Of a DNA stretch of 64,000 nt, positions 23,651 through 31,566 are shown in pieces. The DNA lies in the IMG/VR virus record IMGVR_UViG_3300042549_007519, positions 1-64,000 of that record. The stretch is one strand, 5' to 3'. The translations under genes were made by a program, and so were the position numbers. The stretch is from a virus. The notes under the pieces were generated by a model. The model was not told the DNA's origin, did not search any database, and saw only the letters and a list, made by a program, of their open reading frames with translations. The number at the start of each line of letters is the position of its first letter. Positions within the stretch are counted from its first letter, which is position 1.

Positions 23651-23968
23651 CTATTTTTTTACAGCTAAATATACAACTAATCCTAAAATAACTACTCCAC
23701 CTACACCAAGACCGATGTAAAGACCAGTATTGCTTTTAGTTGGCGTTCCTGCTCCTTGTTTTAAAGCTTCTAATTTTGCTAACTCGGTTTGTTGATTCAG
23801 TTGAGCGATTTGTATTTGTTTATCGGCTAAAGCTTGTGCATTATTAGCTTCTCCTTTAGCGTTTTGTTTTACTTGATTATTTACAATCAAACCAGTTCCT
23901 AAACCTAATAAGCTACCTATGGCATTTCCACCAGCTTCACTACTTATAAATTGACTAAATACACTCAT
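23651..23968 (-). CDS. Tail-anchored late protein, paralogous anchor
   Basis: This 105-residue protein has a Gly-rich N-terminal hydrophobic segment, a Gln/Ala coiled coil and the C-terminal span GLYIGLGVGGVVILGLVVYL. That span is nearly the same as the one ending the protein at 24184 (GLYIGLGIGGLALVGVLVYV), so the anchor is shared between otherwise different proteins. Confidence 0.8.
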   Translation of the reverse strand: MSVFSQFISSEAGGNAIGSLLGLGTGLIVNNQVKQNAKGEANNAQALADKQIQIAQLNQQTELAKLEALKQGAGTPTKSNTGLYIGLGVGGVVILGLVVYLAVKK

Positions 23969-23971
23969 ATT

Positions 23972-24181
23972 TTATCTATTACGTTCTATTAAATCACTAA
24001 AGTCTTTTAAAAAACTTGGCGAATCTACCAACCCATCAATTGTTGCACTTACTAATTGTTCAGAAGTATAGTTTTGAGCATCAATTGTTACTCCATTTTT
24101 ATTAAGCAACATTGCCACTTCTTGTGGGAAAAAAGCAACTGTTACACCTACTATTTTAGTTGTTGAATTTAAAGCATCCAT
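23972..24181 (-). CDS. Small soluble protein sharing a fold with its neighbour
   Basis: This 69-residue protein is a helical domain with FFPQEVAMLLNKNGVTIDAQ and SEQLVSATIDGLVDSPSFLKDF. The N-terminal 65 residues of the next gene have the same pattern (LLRRNGVLVNT, NEVLTNTILKAMQKSESFKKE). It lacks a membrane span, making it a free version of that domain. Confidence 0.77.
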   Translation of the reverse strand: MDALNSTTKIVGVTVAFFPQEVAMLLNKNGVTIDAQNYTSEQLVSATIDGLVDSPSFLKDFSDLIERNR

Positions 24182-24183
24182 AA

Positions 24184-24792
24184 CTATTTCTTTTTAGCTA
24201 TTACATAAACCAACACACCTACTAAAGCCAACCCTCCAATACCAAGACCAATATAAAGACCTACATTGCCTTTGTCTTTATCTTTCTCAATCTCTTTTAT
24301 CTTGACCTCATTATCTGATTCTTTAGCTACGGTATCTGCTTCTTTTGACCTTGTACTATACTCTTTATCTTTTAAATAACCTTCTCCTAATTTAAAAAGT
24401 TTGTCAACAATACTACCAACAGTAGTATCTCCAAAATCTTTTTTAGGTTTTGCATTAGTTGTTGTAGAAGTTGTTTCGTTTGTTGTTTGTGGTATATACT
24501 TGTTTGTATAACTTAAATTTGAAGAAACTTGAGGTAAACTACCAAAAGGACTTGAAGTACTAAAATTAGCAAAAGCACCATCATTACTTTCAGCCATTAA
24601 AACCCCCATAAGCAAAATCGCTTCTTTTTTAAAAGATTCTGATTTTTGCATTGCTTTTAAAATGGTATTTGTCAACACTTCGTTTGAAATATTAGTATTA
24701 ACCAATACACCATTTCTTCTTAACAATCCTAAAAATTTATCTTTATTTGTTCTTACTAATTCAAGTAAGATTTGTCCGAAATTATTTTCCAT
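24184..24792 (-). CDS. Tail-anchored late protein with helical head
   Basis: This 202-residue protein has a head domain at 1-65 shared with the neighbour at 23972, a low-complexity Ser/Thr linker at about 70-115, a charged coiled coil and the GLYIGLG-type C-terminal span at about 178-198. The modular layout suggests a protein that reaches from the viral membrane to the capsid. Confidence 0.8.
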   Translation of the reverse strand: MENNFGQILLELVRTNKDKFLGLLRRNGVLVNTNISNEVLTNTILKAMQKSESFKKEAILLMGVLMAESNDGAFANFSTSSPFGSLPQVSSNLSYTNKYIPQTTNETTSTTTNAKPKKDFGDTTVGSIVDKLFKLGEGYLKDKEYSTRSKEADTVAKESDNEVKIKEIEKDKDKGNVGLYIGLGIGGLALVGVLVYVIAKKK

Positions 24793-24795
24793 AAA

Positions 24796-25170
24796 TTATT
24801 TTTTTATCATTAATGCTGTAAAAATAAACAAAGCTGAAACTAAAATCATTACGTTTGTTTGTTGAGCAATTACATTAGAACTTGAATTTTCTTTTTCTTT
24901 TGCTACTTCATTACTTCCGTTAACATTTAAAAAGCTTTCATTTTTTCTTGAATTACAATTACAATTTGTATCTGTATTAGAAAACAATTCCAATATAATA
25001 TTTTTATCTGGGTGGTTATCCATTATTTTTTTCAAAGCAGGTTCTCCTTCTTTGGCTACTAATTGCGATAACCCCATATCTGGAGTGTTAGCGTGTTCAT
25101 ATCCAAAAGATTCAATTATACCTTGAGTTAAAATTGGATTACTTTCAGCCACATATTTATATACATCCAT
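24796..25170 (-). CDS. Tail-anchored late protein
   Basis: This 124-residue protein has a helical N-terminal domain, a TNCNCN cysteine pair, a polar linker and one C-terminal span near 105-121. It is the first gene after the capsid-gene terminator. Confidence 0.78.
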   Translation of the reverse strand: MDVYKYVAESNPILTQGIIESFGYEHANTPDMGLSQLVAKEGEPALKKIMDNHPDKNIILELFSNTDTNCNCNSRKNESFLNVNGSNEVAKEKENSSSNVIAQQTNVMILVSALFIFTALMIKK

Positions 25171-25189
25171 GTTTTTATTTTTTTAATAA

Positions 25190-25228
25190 AAAAAAGGACA
25201 AGACGAATTAATCAATCTTGCCCTTTGT
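25190..25228 (-). terminator. Terminator or attenuator after the capsid gene
   Basis: On the - strand AAAGGGCAAGA pairs with TCTTGTCCTTT (one G-T pair) around an AT loop, followed by a T-run. It lies 40 bases after the capsid stop. It would let most transcripts end after the capsid gene and a fraction continue into the membrane-protein run. Confidence 0.8.
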
Positions 25229-25268
25229 TTCAATTATACATTAATTCGTTGCTTACAACAATATCAAA

Positions 25269-25970
25269 TTAAGCTTTTAATCTAATAGTTTGTCCATTAA
25301 CAACATTTGGACTTCCGAATTGTTTAGCAACAGAGTTACCACCTAATGCACGAGCCAAGTTTATGTTATCAGCAGGGTAGAAGTATAATTTAACAGTTGC
25401 GTTAGCAAGAACTTGACGAATAATCAATTTCGTGAAACCATCAATTCTGTACGCATACTTCATTGCGATAATATTTGTTTGTTGCTGATATGGGTCAATT
25501 GTAGGCACTAACGTTTTTTGTGCTAAATTACCATTTGCATCTTTAGTGTTAACCGAAATAGTTTCTAAAACTTGGTTAGCAGTTGCAGACTGAATGTAAG
25601 TTAAACCAACTGAATATGGTTGATTCATAAATTGGTATAACATTTCACGATAATTAATATCAGAAATTCCAGAAGAAATTGTAATTGAACCAATTACTAA
25701 ATTTCCACCAGCAGTAAATCCAGCGTTGTTGATGTATTGGTATGAACCTAATACTTCAAAGTTAGCAACAGCAGAACCAGATGTAGATGTAATATCTACG
25801 ATATAAGGTTGAGAAGTTGGAGCTGAACCACCGCCCATATCTCCACCAGCGTTTCTGAAGAAATCATCTCCAGTGAATGATAAATCATTATCAATAAATC
25901 CATCTGCATTTGCAAAGCTTTCCATTGCATTTCTTTGAGCAGACGCTAAATATTTTCTTACGTTTGACAT
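25269..25970 (-). CDS. Putative major capsid protein
   Basis: This 233-residue protein has a helical N-terminal arm (1-22), a Gly-rich hinge (38-50) and a beta-rich core with INYREMLYQFMN at 105-116, DANGN at 144-148 and TIDPYQ at 157-162. The core is shared with the proteins at 28534 and 10159. Codon use is richer in G/C and more ordered than in the neighbours, and it has its own promoter and terminator, both signs of very high expression. The size fits one jelly roll rather than two. A capsid role is inferred from expression signals, paralogy and the nearby packaging ATPase. Confidence 0.75.
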   Translation of the reverse strand: MSNVRKYLASAQRNAMESFANADGFIDNDLSFTGDDFFRNAGGDMGGGSAPTSQPYIVDITSTSGSAVANFEVLGSYQYINNAGFTAGGNLVIGSITISSGISDINYREMLYQFMNQPYSVGLTYIQSATANQVLETISVNTKDANGNLAQKTLVPTIDPYQQQTNIIAMKYAYRIDGFTKLIIRQVLANATVKLYFYPADNINLARALGGNSVAKQFGSPNVVNGQTIRLKA

Positions 25971-26023
25971 AATACTTTAATTTTTATAATTTTTAATTTT
26001 GTTTTTAAACTCTTTTAGCTTTA

Positions 26024-26152
26024 TTAAGCTTGTGCATCCATAGGAACAAGTGTTTTAGTTGACATATACTTTTTTTCAATAGCATTTGCTAACAATACAC
26101 CTGCAACTACAACCGCAACACCTTTCAATAATGACACTAATTCTTTTTGCAT
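26024..26152 (-). CDS. Small membrane peptide ahead of the capsid gene (42 residues)
   Basis: This frame was found in the gap before the capsid gene. It starts MQKELVSLLKG, spans about 10-24 (GVAVVVAGVLLANAI), then continues EKKYMSTKTLVPMDAQA. It is the first gene after the strong promoter at 26218, so it should be made in amounts similar to the capsid protein. That fits an abundant membrane or membrane-capsid linking protein. Confidence 0.77.
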   Translation of the reverse strand: MQKELVSLLKGVAVVVAGVLLANAIEKKYMSTKTLVPMDAQA

Positions 26153-26209
26153 TTCAGAATGTTTTTTTTAGTTAAACTTATTTTTTGTGATAATTGTTTA
26201 CAGAAACAA

Positions 26210-26229
26210 TAACAATTCAAAGATATAAT
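26210..26229 (-). promoter_or_regulatory. Capsid-unit promoter
   Basis: On the - strand TATCTTTG reads from 26225 to 26218, 66 bases before the first start codon. It lies directly downstream of a terminator, which insulates the capsid unit from the lysis genes. Confidence 0.75.
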
Positions 26230-26230
26230 A

Positions 26231-26262
26231 CAAAAAAAAAAGCTCGTAATAAAACGAGCTTA
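26231..26262 (-). terminator. Terminator after the lysis cassette
   Basis: The perfect stem AAGCTCG/CGAGCTT with loop TTTTATTA on the - strand is followed by ten T. It ends the ATPase-holin-endolysin-spanin unit. Confidence 0.88.
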
Positions 26263-26292
26263 ATATTCCGAACTAAAATAATTTAAAAAAGT

Positions 26293-26697
26293 TTACTTAA
26301 AGAGTAAATACCCCGAAAGTCCTATGGATAGTATAGTTGTAGCTTTCCAAAACACATTATTAATTTTACTTTTGTATAATTGTTTTTTTGTATTTGATAA
26401 GTTTTCATCACTAATTTCAAGCAATTTATCTTTGCCTTTGACTATTTTATCAAGGTTAATGATTTGATTTTTATTGTTTTCTATTATACTATCTTTGATA
26501 ATTAACTTATCATTAAGCAATTTTATATTTTGATTAACTATTTTTAGCTCCTCTTTACACTCATCGCCTTTTACCAAGTCAATAGCAATTTTTCTTGCAG
26601 TTGCAGTATCTATAACAACTTTATTTTTTGTATCTGTCTGCGAAAAACTTCTCCCACATAACAGCATCATAAGACTTAAAAGAATTAATTTTTTCAT
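26293..26697 (-). CDS. Secreted coiled-coil protein, spanin-like (outer partner candidate)
   Basis: This 134-residue protein has an N-terminal signal peptide (MKKLILLSLMMLLCGRSFSQ) with a likely cut after SFS or at the cysteine, a long coiled coil at about 45-105 and a hydrophobic C-terminal segment. It overlaps the 3' end of the next gene by 77 bases in another frame, as Rz1 does with Rz. A disruption role in the last step of lysis is inferred from this arrangement. Confidence 0.72.
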   Translation of the reverse strand: MKKLILLSLMMLLCGRSFSQTDTKNKVVIDTATARKIAIDLVKGDECKEELKIVNQNIKLLNDKLIIKDSIIENNKNQIINLDKIVKGKDKLLEISDENLSNTKKQLYKSKINNVFWKATTILSIGLSGYLLFK

Positions 26698-26989
26698 TTG
26701 TTTTATTTTTTAAAATATCAATATTTTTGTTGTTTCTCGAAATATTACTATCTATTTTGATTAGCATTTTTTCATAAGTAGCTATTTTTTCAGATAGTTT
26801 TTTATTCTCTTTTTCGTATTTTTCAATATCAGATTTAATTTCTTTAACTTCATTTTTTATGAATTTACTATTATCAAAACTTGATTTAGTAAAAGTAAAT
26901 TGTGTTATATTAATTATTATCAATAAAATTATAAATAATAATGACAAAATGATATAACTTTTTTTAGTGTCTTTTTCAAAGTTTAACAT
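26621..26989 (-). CDS. Inner-membrane coiled-coil protein, spanin-like (inner partner candidate)
   Basis: This protein of about 122 residues has an N-terminal span at about 10-29 (SYIILSLLFIILLIIINI) and then a periplasmic-type coiled coil to the end. This is the i-spanin (Rz) layout. The ATG at 26989 is preferred over 27040 because it gives a short cytosolic head and less overlap with the endolysin. Confidence 0.72.
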   Translation of the reverse strand: MLNFEKDTKKSYIILSLLFIILLIIINITQFTFTKSSFDNSKFIKNEVKEIKSDIEKYEKENKKLSEKIATYEKMLIKIDSNISRNNKNIDILKNKTNEKINSFKSYDAVMWEKFFADRYKK

Positions 26990-27012
26990 AAGTGTAAGTT
27001 TTTTCGTTGTTA

Positions 27013-27486
27013 TTAATCTTTTATCTGAAAGTGCATCCAATCATAATTTCTTTCCCTACCTAAAGATATAAAACCATGCTTGTAAAATATATCAATCATT
27101 GGTTTGTATTCAAGTCTTGCAAATCTTGCTGTTCTTGATGTTTCTCTTAATTTATTTCTTTCTGGGTCTAAATCAATACAAATTCCCCAAGCATGAGTAC
27201 TCCAATCAGAACCATTTCTCATAGCTCTAAAATTAAAACACCCACCAAACAAATCAATTCCTAATTCAACTAATTTATCGTATCCATAATAATCTAACAA
27301 ATCATTAAAAACAGCTAAAAATTTATCAGCCACAAGTTTATGACAACGCATTGTGTTTATTTTAGTGTTTTTATCCCAAGCTAAACGCATAGGGTATGGA
27401 AGCTTTATAGATACTAAATACGAGCCGTTTTGATTTGGCTTTCCATATTTTTTTATTATTTCTTTCGTATTAATTATTTTGTCCAT
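27013..27486 (-). CDS. Endolysin, M15-family peptidase
   Basis: This 157-residue protein of the VanY/L-alanyl-D-glutamate peptidase family binds zinc through H98 and D105 (STHAWGICIDLD) and the C-terminal H152 (DWMHFQ). It cuts the peptide part of peptidoglycan. No signal peptide is seen, so release depends on the holin, whose gene overlaps its start by 17 bases. Confidence 0.9.
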   Translation of the reverse strand: MDKIINTKEIIKKYGKPNQNGSYLVSIKLPYPMRLAWDKNTKINTMRCHKLVADKFLAVFNDLLDYYGYDKLVELGIDLFGGCFNFRAMRNGSDWSTHAWGICIDLDPERNKLRETSRTARFARLEYKPMIDIFYKHGFISLGRERNYDWMHFQIKD

Positions 27487-27706
27487 TTTTTACTTTATAA
27501 AGTTCTTTTACAATTTCAGTAAATCCTTGAATAGCAACATAACCAGTTGCTACAATAGTCCAATTATCTCCATCTAATTTTCCATCAAATAAACCAACCG
27601 AAGCAATGATTAAAACCATTAGCTTTCTGGAAATCCAATTGTTTAAAAATTTATCTATTCTTTGTCCAGCGGACTTCCTTATGTTTTCTATTCTTTGTTT
27701 TGTCAT
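27470..27706 (-). CDS. Holin
   Basis: This 78-residue protein has two membrane segments, about 29-42 (KLMVLIIASVGLF) and 48-66 (WTIVATGYVAIQGFTEIVK), and charged termini. The pattern NWISRKLMV...G...D.W..VA..Y...QG matches holins of Bacteroidota phages. It lies directly upstream of the endolysin. Confidence 0.87.
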   Translation of the reverse strand: MTKQRIENIRKSAGQRIDKFLNNWISRKLMVLIIASVGLFDGKLDGDNWTIVATGYVAIQGFTEIVKELYKVKNGQNN

Positions 27707-27712
27707 GATTAA

Positions 27713-28531
27713 TTAAAAATAATATTTCATCATTCTATCTTTATGGAACTTAACCGCATCAGCAGGTGTAAATTTCTTTTTACCACCCAATAAATCTTTT
27801 TGTTGTAACATAGGTGTTATTAGTTTTCTGTAATTGTGTGATATGTATTCTTCAATAATTGGTTCGATTTTTTTCATATCAACTCCTTTTATTTTTTCAT
27901 CATCAATATCCACATATACAAATACTCTTTGGTTATCGTGTTCATGATATTCTTTGTTGGTATATAGCTCAACTATTTTAAACATTTCATACTTATCTTC
28001 AAACTTATTTCTATGTTTGTCAACACTATCTGTATTTTTGTGAAACCTCATCCAATTCAAATTCTGCCATATTTTTGGAGAAACCCTTCCAATTGACTGA
28101 AAATGTAATATAATGTCTGTATCAGTATGTCTATTTGTTACAATAGCACCAACAAGGTCATTTGGTAAATAATCAGAAATATATCTATTAATATCTTCAA
28201 TAAGTAAAAGTCCATTACGATAATCAAAAAGCACTTTAAAAAGTACTTCTTGAATATCGTTAACAGTTAATCTTTTTCCGTTATCGTGAAAAGGTCTAAT
28301 CCTTCTAATTTCTATTTTAGGGTGCATTGAGAATTTCTGAACATCTGCTAAACTTAACGCTTTAATATCTTCATACTCATCGTTAACATCAAGTATAAGC
28401 ACACGTCTTGGCTTTACTCCCTTTGCAGGATTACCCATTACATATTGCTGAAGCATACGTTTAGTAGTAAAAGTTTTTCCACAACCCTTACGACCAACCG
28501 CTACTCCTAATTTTGGCTCTCTTTCTTCCAT
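27713..28531 (-). CDS. Packaging ATPase, A32/FtsK-HerA superfamily
   Basis: This protein of about 272 residues has Walker A GRKGCGKT at 13-20, Walker B LLLIEDI at 108-114 with a catalytic glutamate, and a sensor-like NRHTDTDIILHFQS segment. P-loop ATPases of this type pump DNA into capsids of membrane-containing tailless viruses, in place of a terminase. Adjacency to a capsid paralogue supports that job. The ATG at 28531 lies 3 bases after the previous stop with an A-rich lead; an in-frame ATG at 28549 is possible. Confidence 0.85.
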   Translation of the reverse strand: MEEREPKLGVAVGRKGCGKTFTTKRMLQQYVMGNPAKGVKPRRVLILDVNDEYEDIKALSLADVQKFSMHPKIEIRRIRPFHDNGKRLTVNDIQEVLFKVLFDYRNGLLLIEDINRYISDYLPNDLVGAIVTNRHTDTDIILHFQSIGRVSPKIWQNLNWMRFHKNTDSVDKHRNKFEDKYEMFKIVELYTNKEYHEHDNQRVFVYVDIDDEKIKGVDMKKIEPIIEEYISHNYRKLITPMLQQKDLLGGKKKFTPADAVKFHKDRMMKYYF

Positions 28532-28533
28532 AA

Positions 28534-29187
28534 TTATTTTTTTAACCACGCTAAAAATTTTTTAAATCGTGTTTTTTTGGATTCTGAATTATTTAATTTT
28601 GGGTATAAATATATTTCAACTCTTGTTTTAGGATAAATTTCTTCTAAAACTAATTTAGTAAAACCATCTATTCCATAAGTATAATTCATATTAATTTGAC
28701 AATCCATTATTTTTGATGGATATGGCGTTATAGTAGGTACTAATGTCTTTTGTGCTGAATTACCATTTGCATCTTTTGTTTGAACTTTAATAACACTTAA
28801 AATCTGATAAGGAGTAGTTGATTTAATAATAGTTAAACCAACAGTAAAAGGATGGTTCATAAATTGATACAACATTTCACGATAGGATACATTAGAAAAT
28901 TTATTAGGTCTAATTTTTATTGAACCAAATTCCATATTACCTTCTAAATCATAAAATGGTTTACTAATGTTTTCATAAGACCCAAAAAAATCAATATTTT
29001 CTAAAATTTCATCTCCAATATTATCTATAATTATAGAGTATGGCTGACCTAATTCAGATTCTTCAACAAATTCTTTATATTTTTTAGGTATAAAAAATAA
29101 TATAAACAATTTTAATTTTCTTAAAATACTATTTAAAAAGTTTGATACTAAACTTTTTTCTCTGATTGATAATTTATTTTTTTTCAT
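28534..29187 (-). CDS. Capsid-protein paralogue (second capsid protein)
   Basis: This 217-residue protein is clearly related to the protein at 25269: VSYREMLYQFMN at 100-111, TVGLTIIKS, KDANGNSAQKTLVPT at 138-152. It lacks the Gly-rich hinge and has a basic, partly hydrophobic N-terminus (KLKLFILFFIPKK) that could touch the membrane. A second capsid component or vertex protein is likely. Confidence 0.82.
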   Translation of the reverse strand: MKKNKLSIREKSLVSNFLNSILRKLKLFILFFIPKKYKEFVEESELGQPYSIIIDNIGDEILENIDFFGSYENISKPFYDLEGNMEFGSIKIRPNKFSNVSYREMLYQFMNHPFTVGLTIIKSTTPYQILSVIKVQTKDANGNSAQKTLVPTITPYPSKIMDCQINMNYTYGIDGFTKLVLEEIYPKTRVEIYLYPKLNNSESKKTRFKKFLAWLKK

Positions 29188-29189
29188 TT

Positions 29190-29600
29190 TTAAAGAATAT
29201 TTATTTTTAATTTTTCTTCCAATTCATTTTTTTCTAATTTTTTCAAAATATCATTTTTAGCTTTTTCTAAAATTCCTAATAATTCAAAAGAATTAAATCC
29301 AGTATTTTGTATGTTTAAAGTTGTAAATCCATCTTTTTCTACTAATGCAATCGTGTAAGCTTTAACAATCATTTTAAAATCATTATTTGGATTATTAAAT
29401 TCATTATTTGAATAAAAGTTGAAATCGTAATTTAAAAATTTTTGTAATTTACAAATGATAGTATAACTAATTATTTCGCTATCAATAATTTTACGAAAAG
29501 TTGGTCTGGTTATTTCTAAAAACTCTGCAACTTCAGAATTTTTAATCCTTCTTGACTTTAAAAAATCTTTTAAAGTGTTACCCATGTGTGTTTTGTTCAT
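29190..29600 (-). CDS. XRE-like helix-turn-helix regulator
   Basis: The N-terminal HTH at about 8-55 of this 136-residue protein (LKDFLKSRRIKNSEVAEFLEITRPTFRKII) resembles Cro/C1-type domains. The C-terminal part is helical and may dimerise. It is first-but-one in the ATPase/lysis unit and may control late genes. Confidence 0.75.
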   Translation of the reverse strand: MNKTHMGNTLKDFLKSRRIKNSEVAEFLEITRPTFRKIIDSEIISYTIICKLQKFLNYDFNFYSNNEFNNPNNDFKMIVKAYTIALVEKDGFTTLNIQNTGFNSFELLGILEKAKNDILKKLEKNELEEKLKINIL

Positions 29601-29624
29601 AATAAATACTATATAAAATTATAT

Positions 29625-29963
29625 TTATATTTTTGGACTTAATAACATTTTTTTATTAACTCTTTTTTCTATATATTGCATTACATCATCATAAGTTGTT
29701 TCAGACAAATCTATCAAAGGAGAAAAACAATTTGAATTATAAAAAATATATTTTTTTGCTATTGTTTTTTTACCACAATATCTACAAGTAATAAAACCAT
29801 TATATTTTTTAAAATCATAAGAAATACCTATATCTATTGTTAATTCACTACCAATACAACAACCTGTGTTAATCTCTTTAATAAAAAATTCATCTCCCTT
29901 TTTAAAATCTAATTGAGAGTGATTTTTAATAGCAACAATTTTTTGCCCTACAAAAAAATCCAT
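29625..29963 (-). CDS. Small zinc-binding phage protein
   Basis: This 112-residue protein begins with an SH3-like DFFVGQKIVAIKNHSQL and KKGDEFFIKEI, followed by CC, then CRYCGKK and a distal NCFSPLIDL. The layout matches a small family of Bacteroidota phage proteins. The cysteines suggest one bound zinc. The function is not known. Confidence 0.77.
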   Translation of the reverse strand: MDFFVGQKIVAIKNHSQLDFKKGDEFFIKEINTGCCIGSELTIDIGISYDFKKYNGFITCRYCGKKTIAKKYIFYNSNCFSPLIDLSETTYDDVMQYIEKRVNKKMLLSPKI

Positions 29964-30036
29964 AATAATTTTAGCACTTGCCCTTGCAATCGGTTTTAAA
30001 GTTCAAAGCAAATGTAATAATGTTTTTTGGTTTTAT
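29961..30036 (-). promoter_or_regulatory. Extended TAnnTTTG promoter (copy 4) with conserved leader
   Basis: The - strand reads ATAAAACCAAAAAACATT, TACATTTG (30016-30009), then GAACTTTAAAACC, matching the early promoters. It continues into a leader CGATTGCAAGG..AAGTGCTAAAA that is nearly the same as the leader of the gene at 49393. It starts the regulator/ATPase/lysis unit. Confidence 0.8.
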
Positions 30037-30061
30037 AAAATTATTTTACCATTTTTTAACA

Positions 30062-31120
30062 TTATTTTCTTGGTTTTCTTGTTGTAGTAGCTCTTTTTTT
30101 ACGAGTTGGTTTTTCTAATCCACTCTCTTTTGCTATTTTATCTATACCAGCTAAAATCTCTGGGTCGCCAAATGTAGGCATATTATCCGCTACTACTTTT
30201 TCTTCTTTAAAACCTCCTCTATCGTTCAAAATAGAATAAACTCCATCTTCAACTTCTTCTGGCTCAAAGAACTCAACTTGCGTATCTAAATTAGTAGCAG
30301 GTTTTTGTTTTTTAGGTTTTTTTACAACTTCTTCTTGAACTACATCGCTTATGTTTTCGGTAAATTCTGAACTTGATTGTGTTTGAACTGGTTCTTGTTT
30401 TACTTCTGTTTCTGCTGTTGGTCTTGGTGTTCTATTGTATGTGTTTTGCTCTCTAATTGCTAAAGTGTTTTCTCTTAAAGAATCTAAAATACCATTGGCT
30501 GTTTTTCTTAACATAAAAGCTTGTACTCCTTTCGCTCCAAAATCGGTAGCAAAATAATACATAAGCAATTGTTCATCGGTCATACCAATACCACGTTTTT
30601 TGAAAACTCTTTCTAAAGGTGGTTTTACTTTTTCTTTAAATTCGTCTGAAACTGAAAAAGCATCTTTGATACTATCATTATATTCTCTTGCAAACTCTTT
30701 AACGCCTAAACTTCCTGCTTCTGTTGGTATTTCTATACTTGGGTCAATTTCTCCTTCAGCAATAAGTCTGTCTAACTTGCCTTCTGAAATTTCTGGTAGC
30801 TTTCCTAAAAATCCACAACCTTTTTCATATATGTCAAGGGTCATTTCAGCCATCATTTTAGCACCCATTGTTTTTTCTTTACCATCTAACTCGCTATAAC
30901 TTTGGTTAAACGGTCTTTCTGGTTCGGATTCAGCTCCTTCTTCATCAAAATCATTAAAACTTGGTGGTTGAAAAGAAGGTTCTTGTAAATCCTCAAAAAC
31001 TTGCGTATCTGCAATATGATGTTGAGTATAAGTACGCTGTTTTACTGGTGCATCTAATGGAGAAAAATCATCAATTATCTCTACTTGTGGTTCTGTTGTG
31101 TTAAATGTTTCTTGGCTCAT
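30062..31120 (-). CDS. Acidic protein with basic tail, unknown
   Basis: This 352-residue protein has a Pro/Gln-rich acidic N-terminus (1-75), a helical middle domain (75-220) containing TDEQLLMYYFATDFGAKGV, a low-complexity Thr/Lys/Glu stretch and a very basic end (RKKRATTTRKPRK). The tail could bind DNA or RNA. The family is not recognised. Confidence 0.75.
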   Translation of the reverse strand: MSQETFNTTEPQVEIIDDFSPLDAPVKQRTYTQHHIADTQVFEDLQEPSFQPPSFNDFDEEGAESEPERPFNQSYSELDGKEKTMGAKMMAEMTLDIYEKGCGFLGKLPEISEGKLDRLIAEGEIDPSIEIPTEAGSLGVKEFAREYNDSIKDAFSVSDEFKEKVKPPLERVFKKRGIGMTDEQLLMYYFATDFGAKGVQAFMLRKTANGILDSLRENTLAIREQNTYNRTPRPTAETEVKQEPVQTQSSSEFTENISDVVQEEVVKKPKKQKPATNLDTQVEFFEPEEVEDGVYSILNDRGGFKEEKVVADNMPTFGDPEILAGIDKIAKESGLEKPTRKKRATTTRKPRK

Positions 31121-31130
31121 TTTTATAATA

Positions 31131-31562
31131 TTAATTATTTTCTATTTTTAGTAAAATATTATCTAATTTAGATAGCATTTTTTTTTCAAAAGGATGTGTC
31201 CTACTCATTTCTTCTACTTCTTTTATAAGCGTAGATATTACAGTAAAAGACTTTTTAGTTACAAAATGTATTTTATTATAATCAAAATTATATTTTTTGT
31301 ATAAAATAAAAAACACAAAACCTAAAGCGTACCTTCTATTGTTTTTTCTTATTGTGCAATAAAATTCATCGGTAGTCATTTGGTATTCATCACAAACAAT
31401 TAAGATTAATTGTTTTGCTTTGTTGTATTCCTCTTGCGTTATCTCTTTGTGTGTTTTCCTTATGTCTTTCAAAAACTCGGTAAGTTTAGCCACTCCAACA
31501 ATTTCTGCGGTAGAGCCAACTTCTTTCAGCATTTTTGATATATCTAAATTTTCTTGGTTCAT
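31131..31562 (-). CDS. DnaA domain IV-like HTH protein (putative)
   Basis: In this 143-residue protein, the segment at about 50-120 (VCDEYQMTTDEFYCTIRKNNRRYALGF and KSFTVISTLIKEVEE) has the order of the DnaA C-terminal DNA-binding domain: R..RRYA, a helix, then a V.ST.. helix. It would bind DNA at an origin or operator. Similarity is suggestive, not strong. Confidence 0.62.
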   Translation of the reverse strand: MNQENLDISKMLKEVGSTAEIVGVAKLTEFLKDIRKTHKEITQEEYNKAKQLILIVCDEYQMTTDEFYCTIRKNNRRYALGFVFFILYKKYNFDYNKIHFVTKKSFTVISTLIKEVEEMSRTHPFEKKMLSKLDNILLKIENN

Positions 31563-31566
31563 TTAG

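Noticed and set aside
27713-28531. Large terminase subunit
   Set aside because: Length, Walker A position and lack of a C-terminal nuclease domain fit an A32/FtsK-type ATPase and not a terminase.
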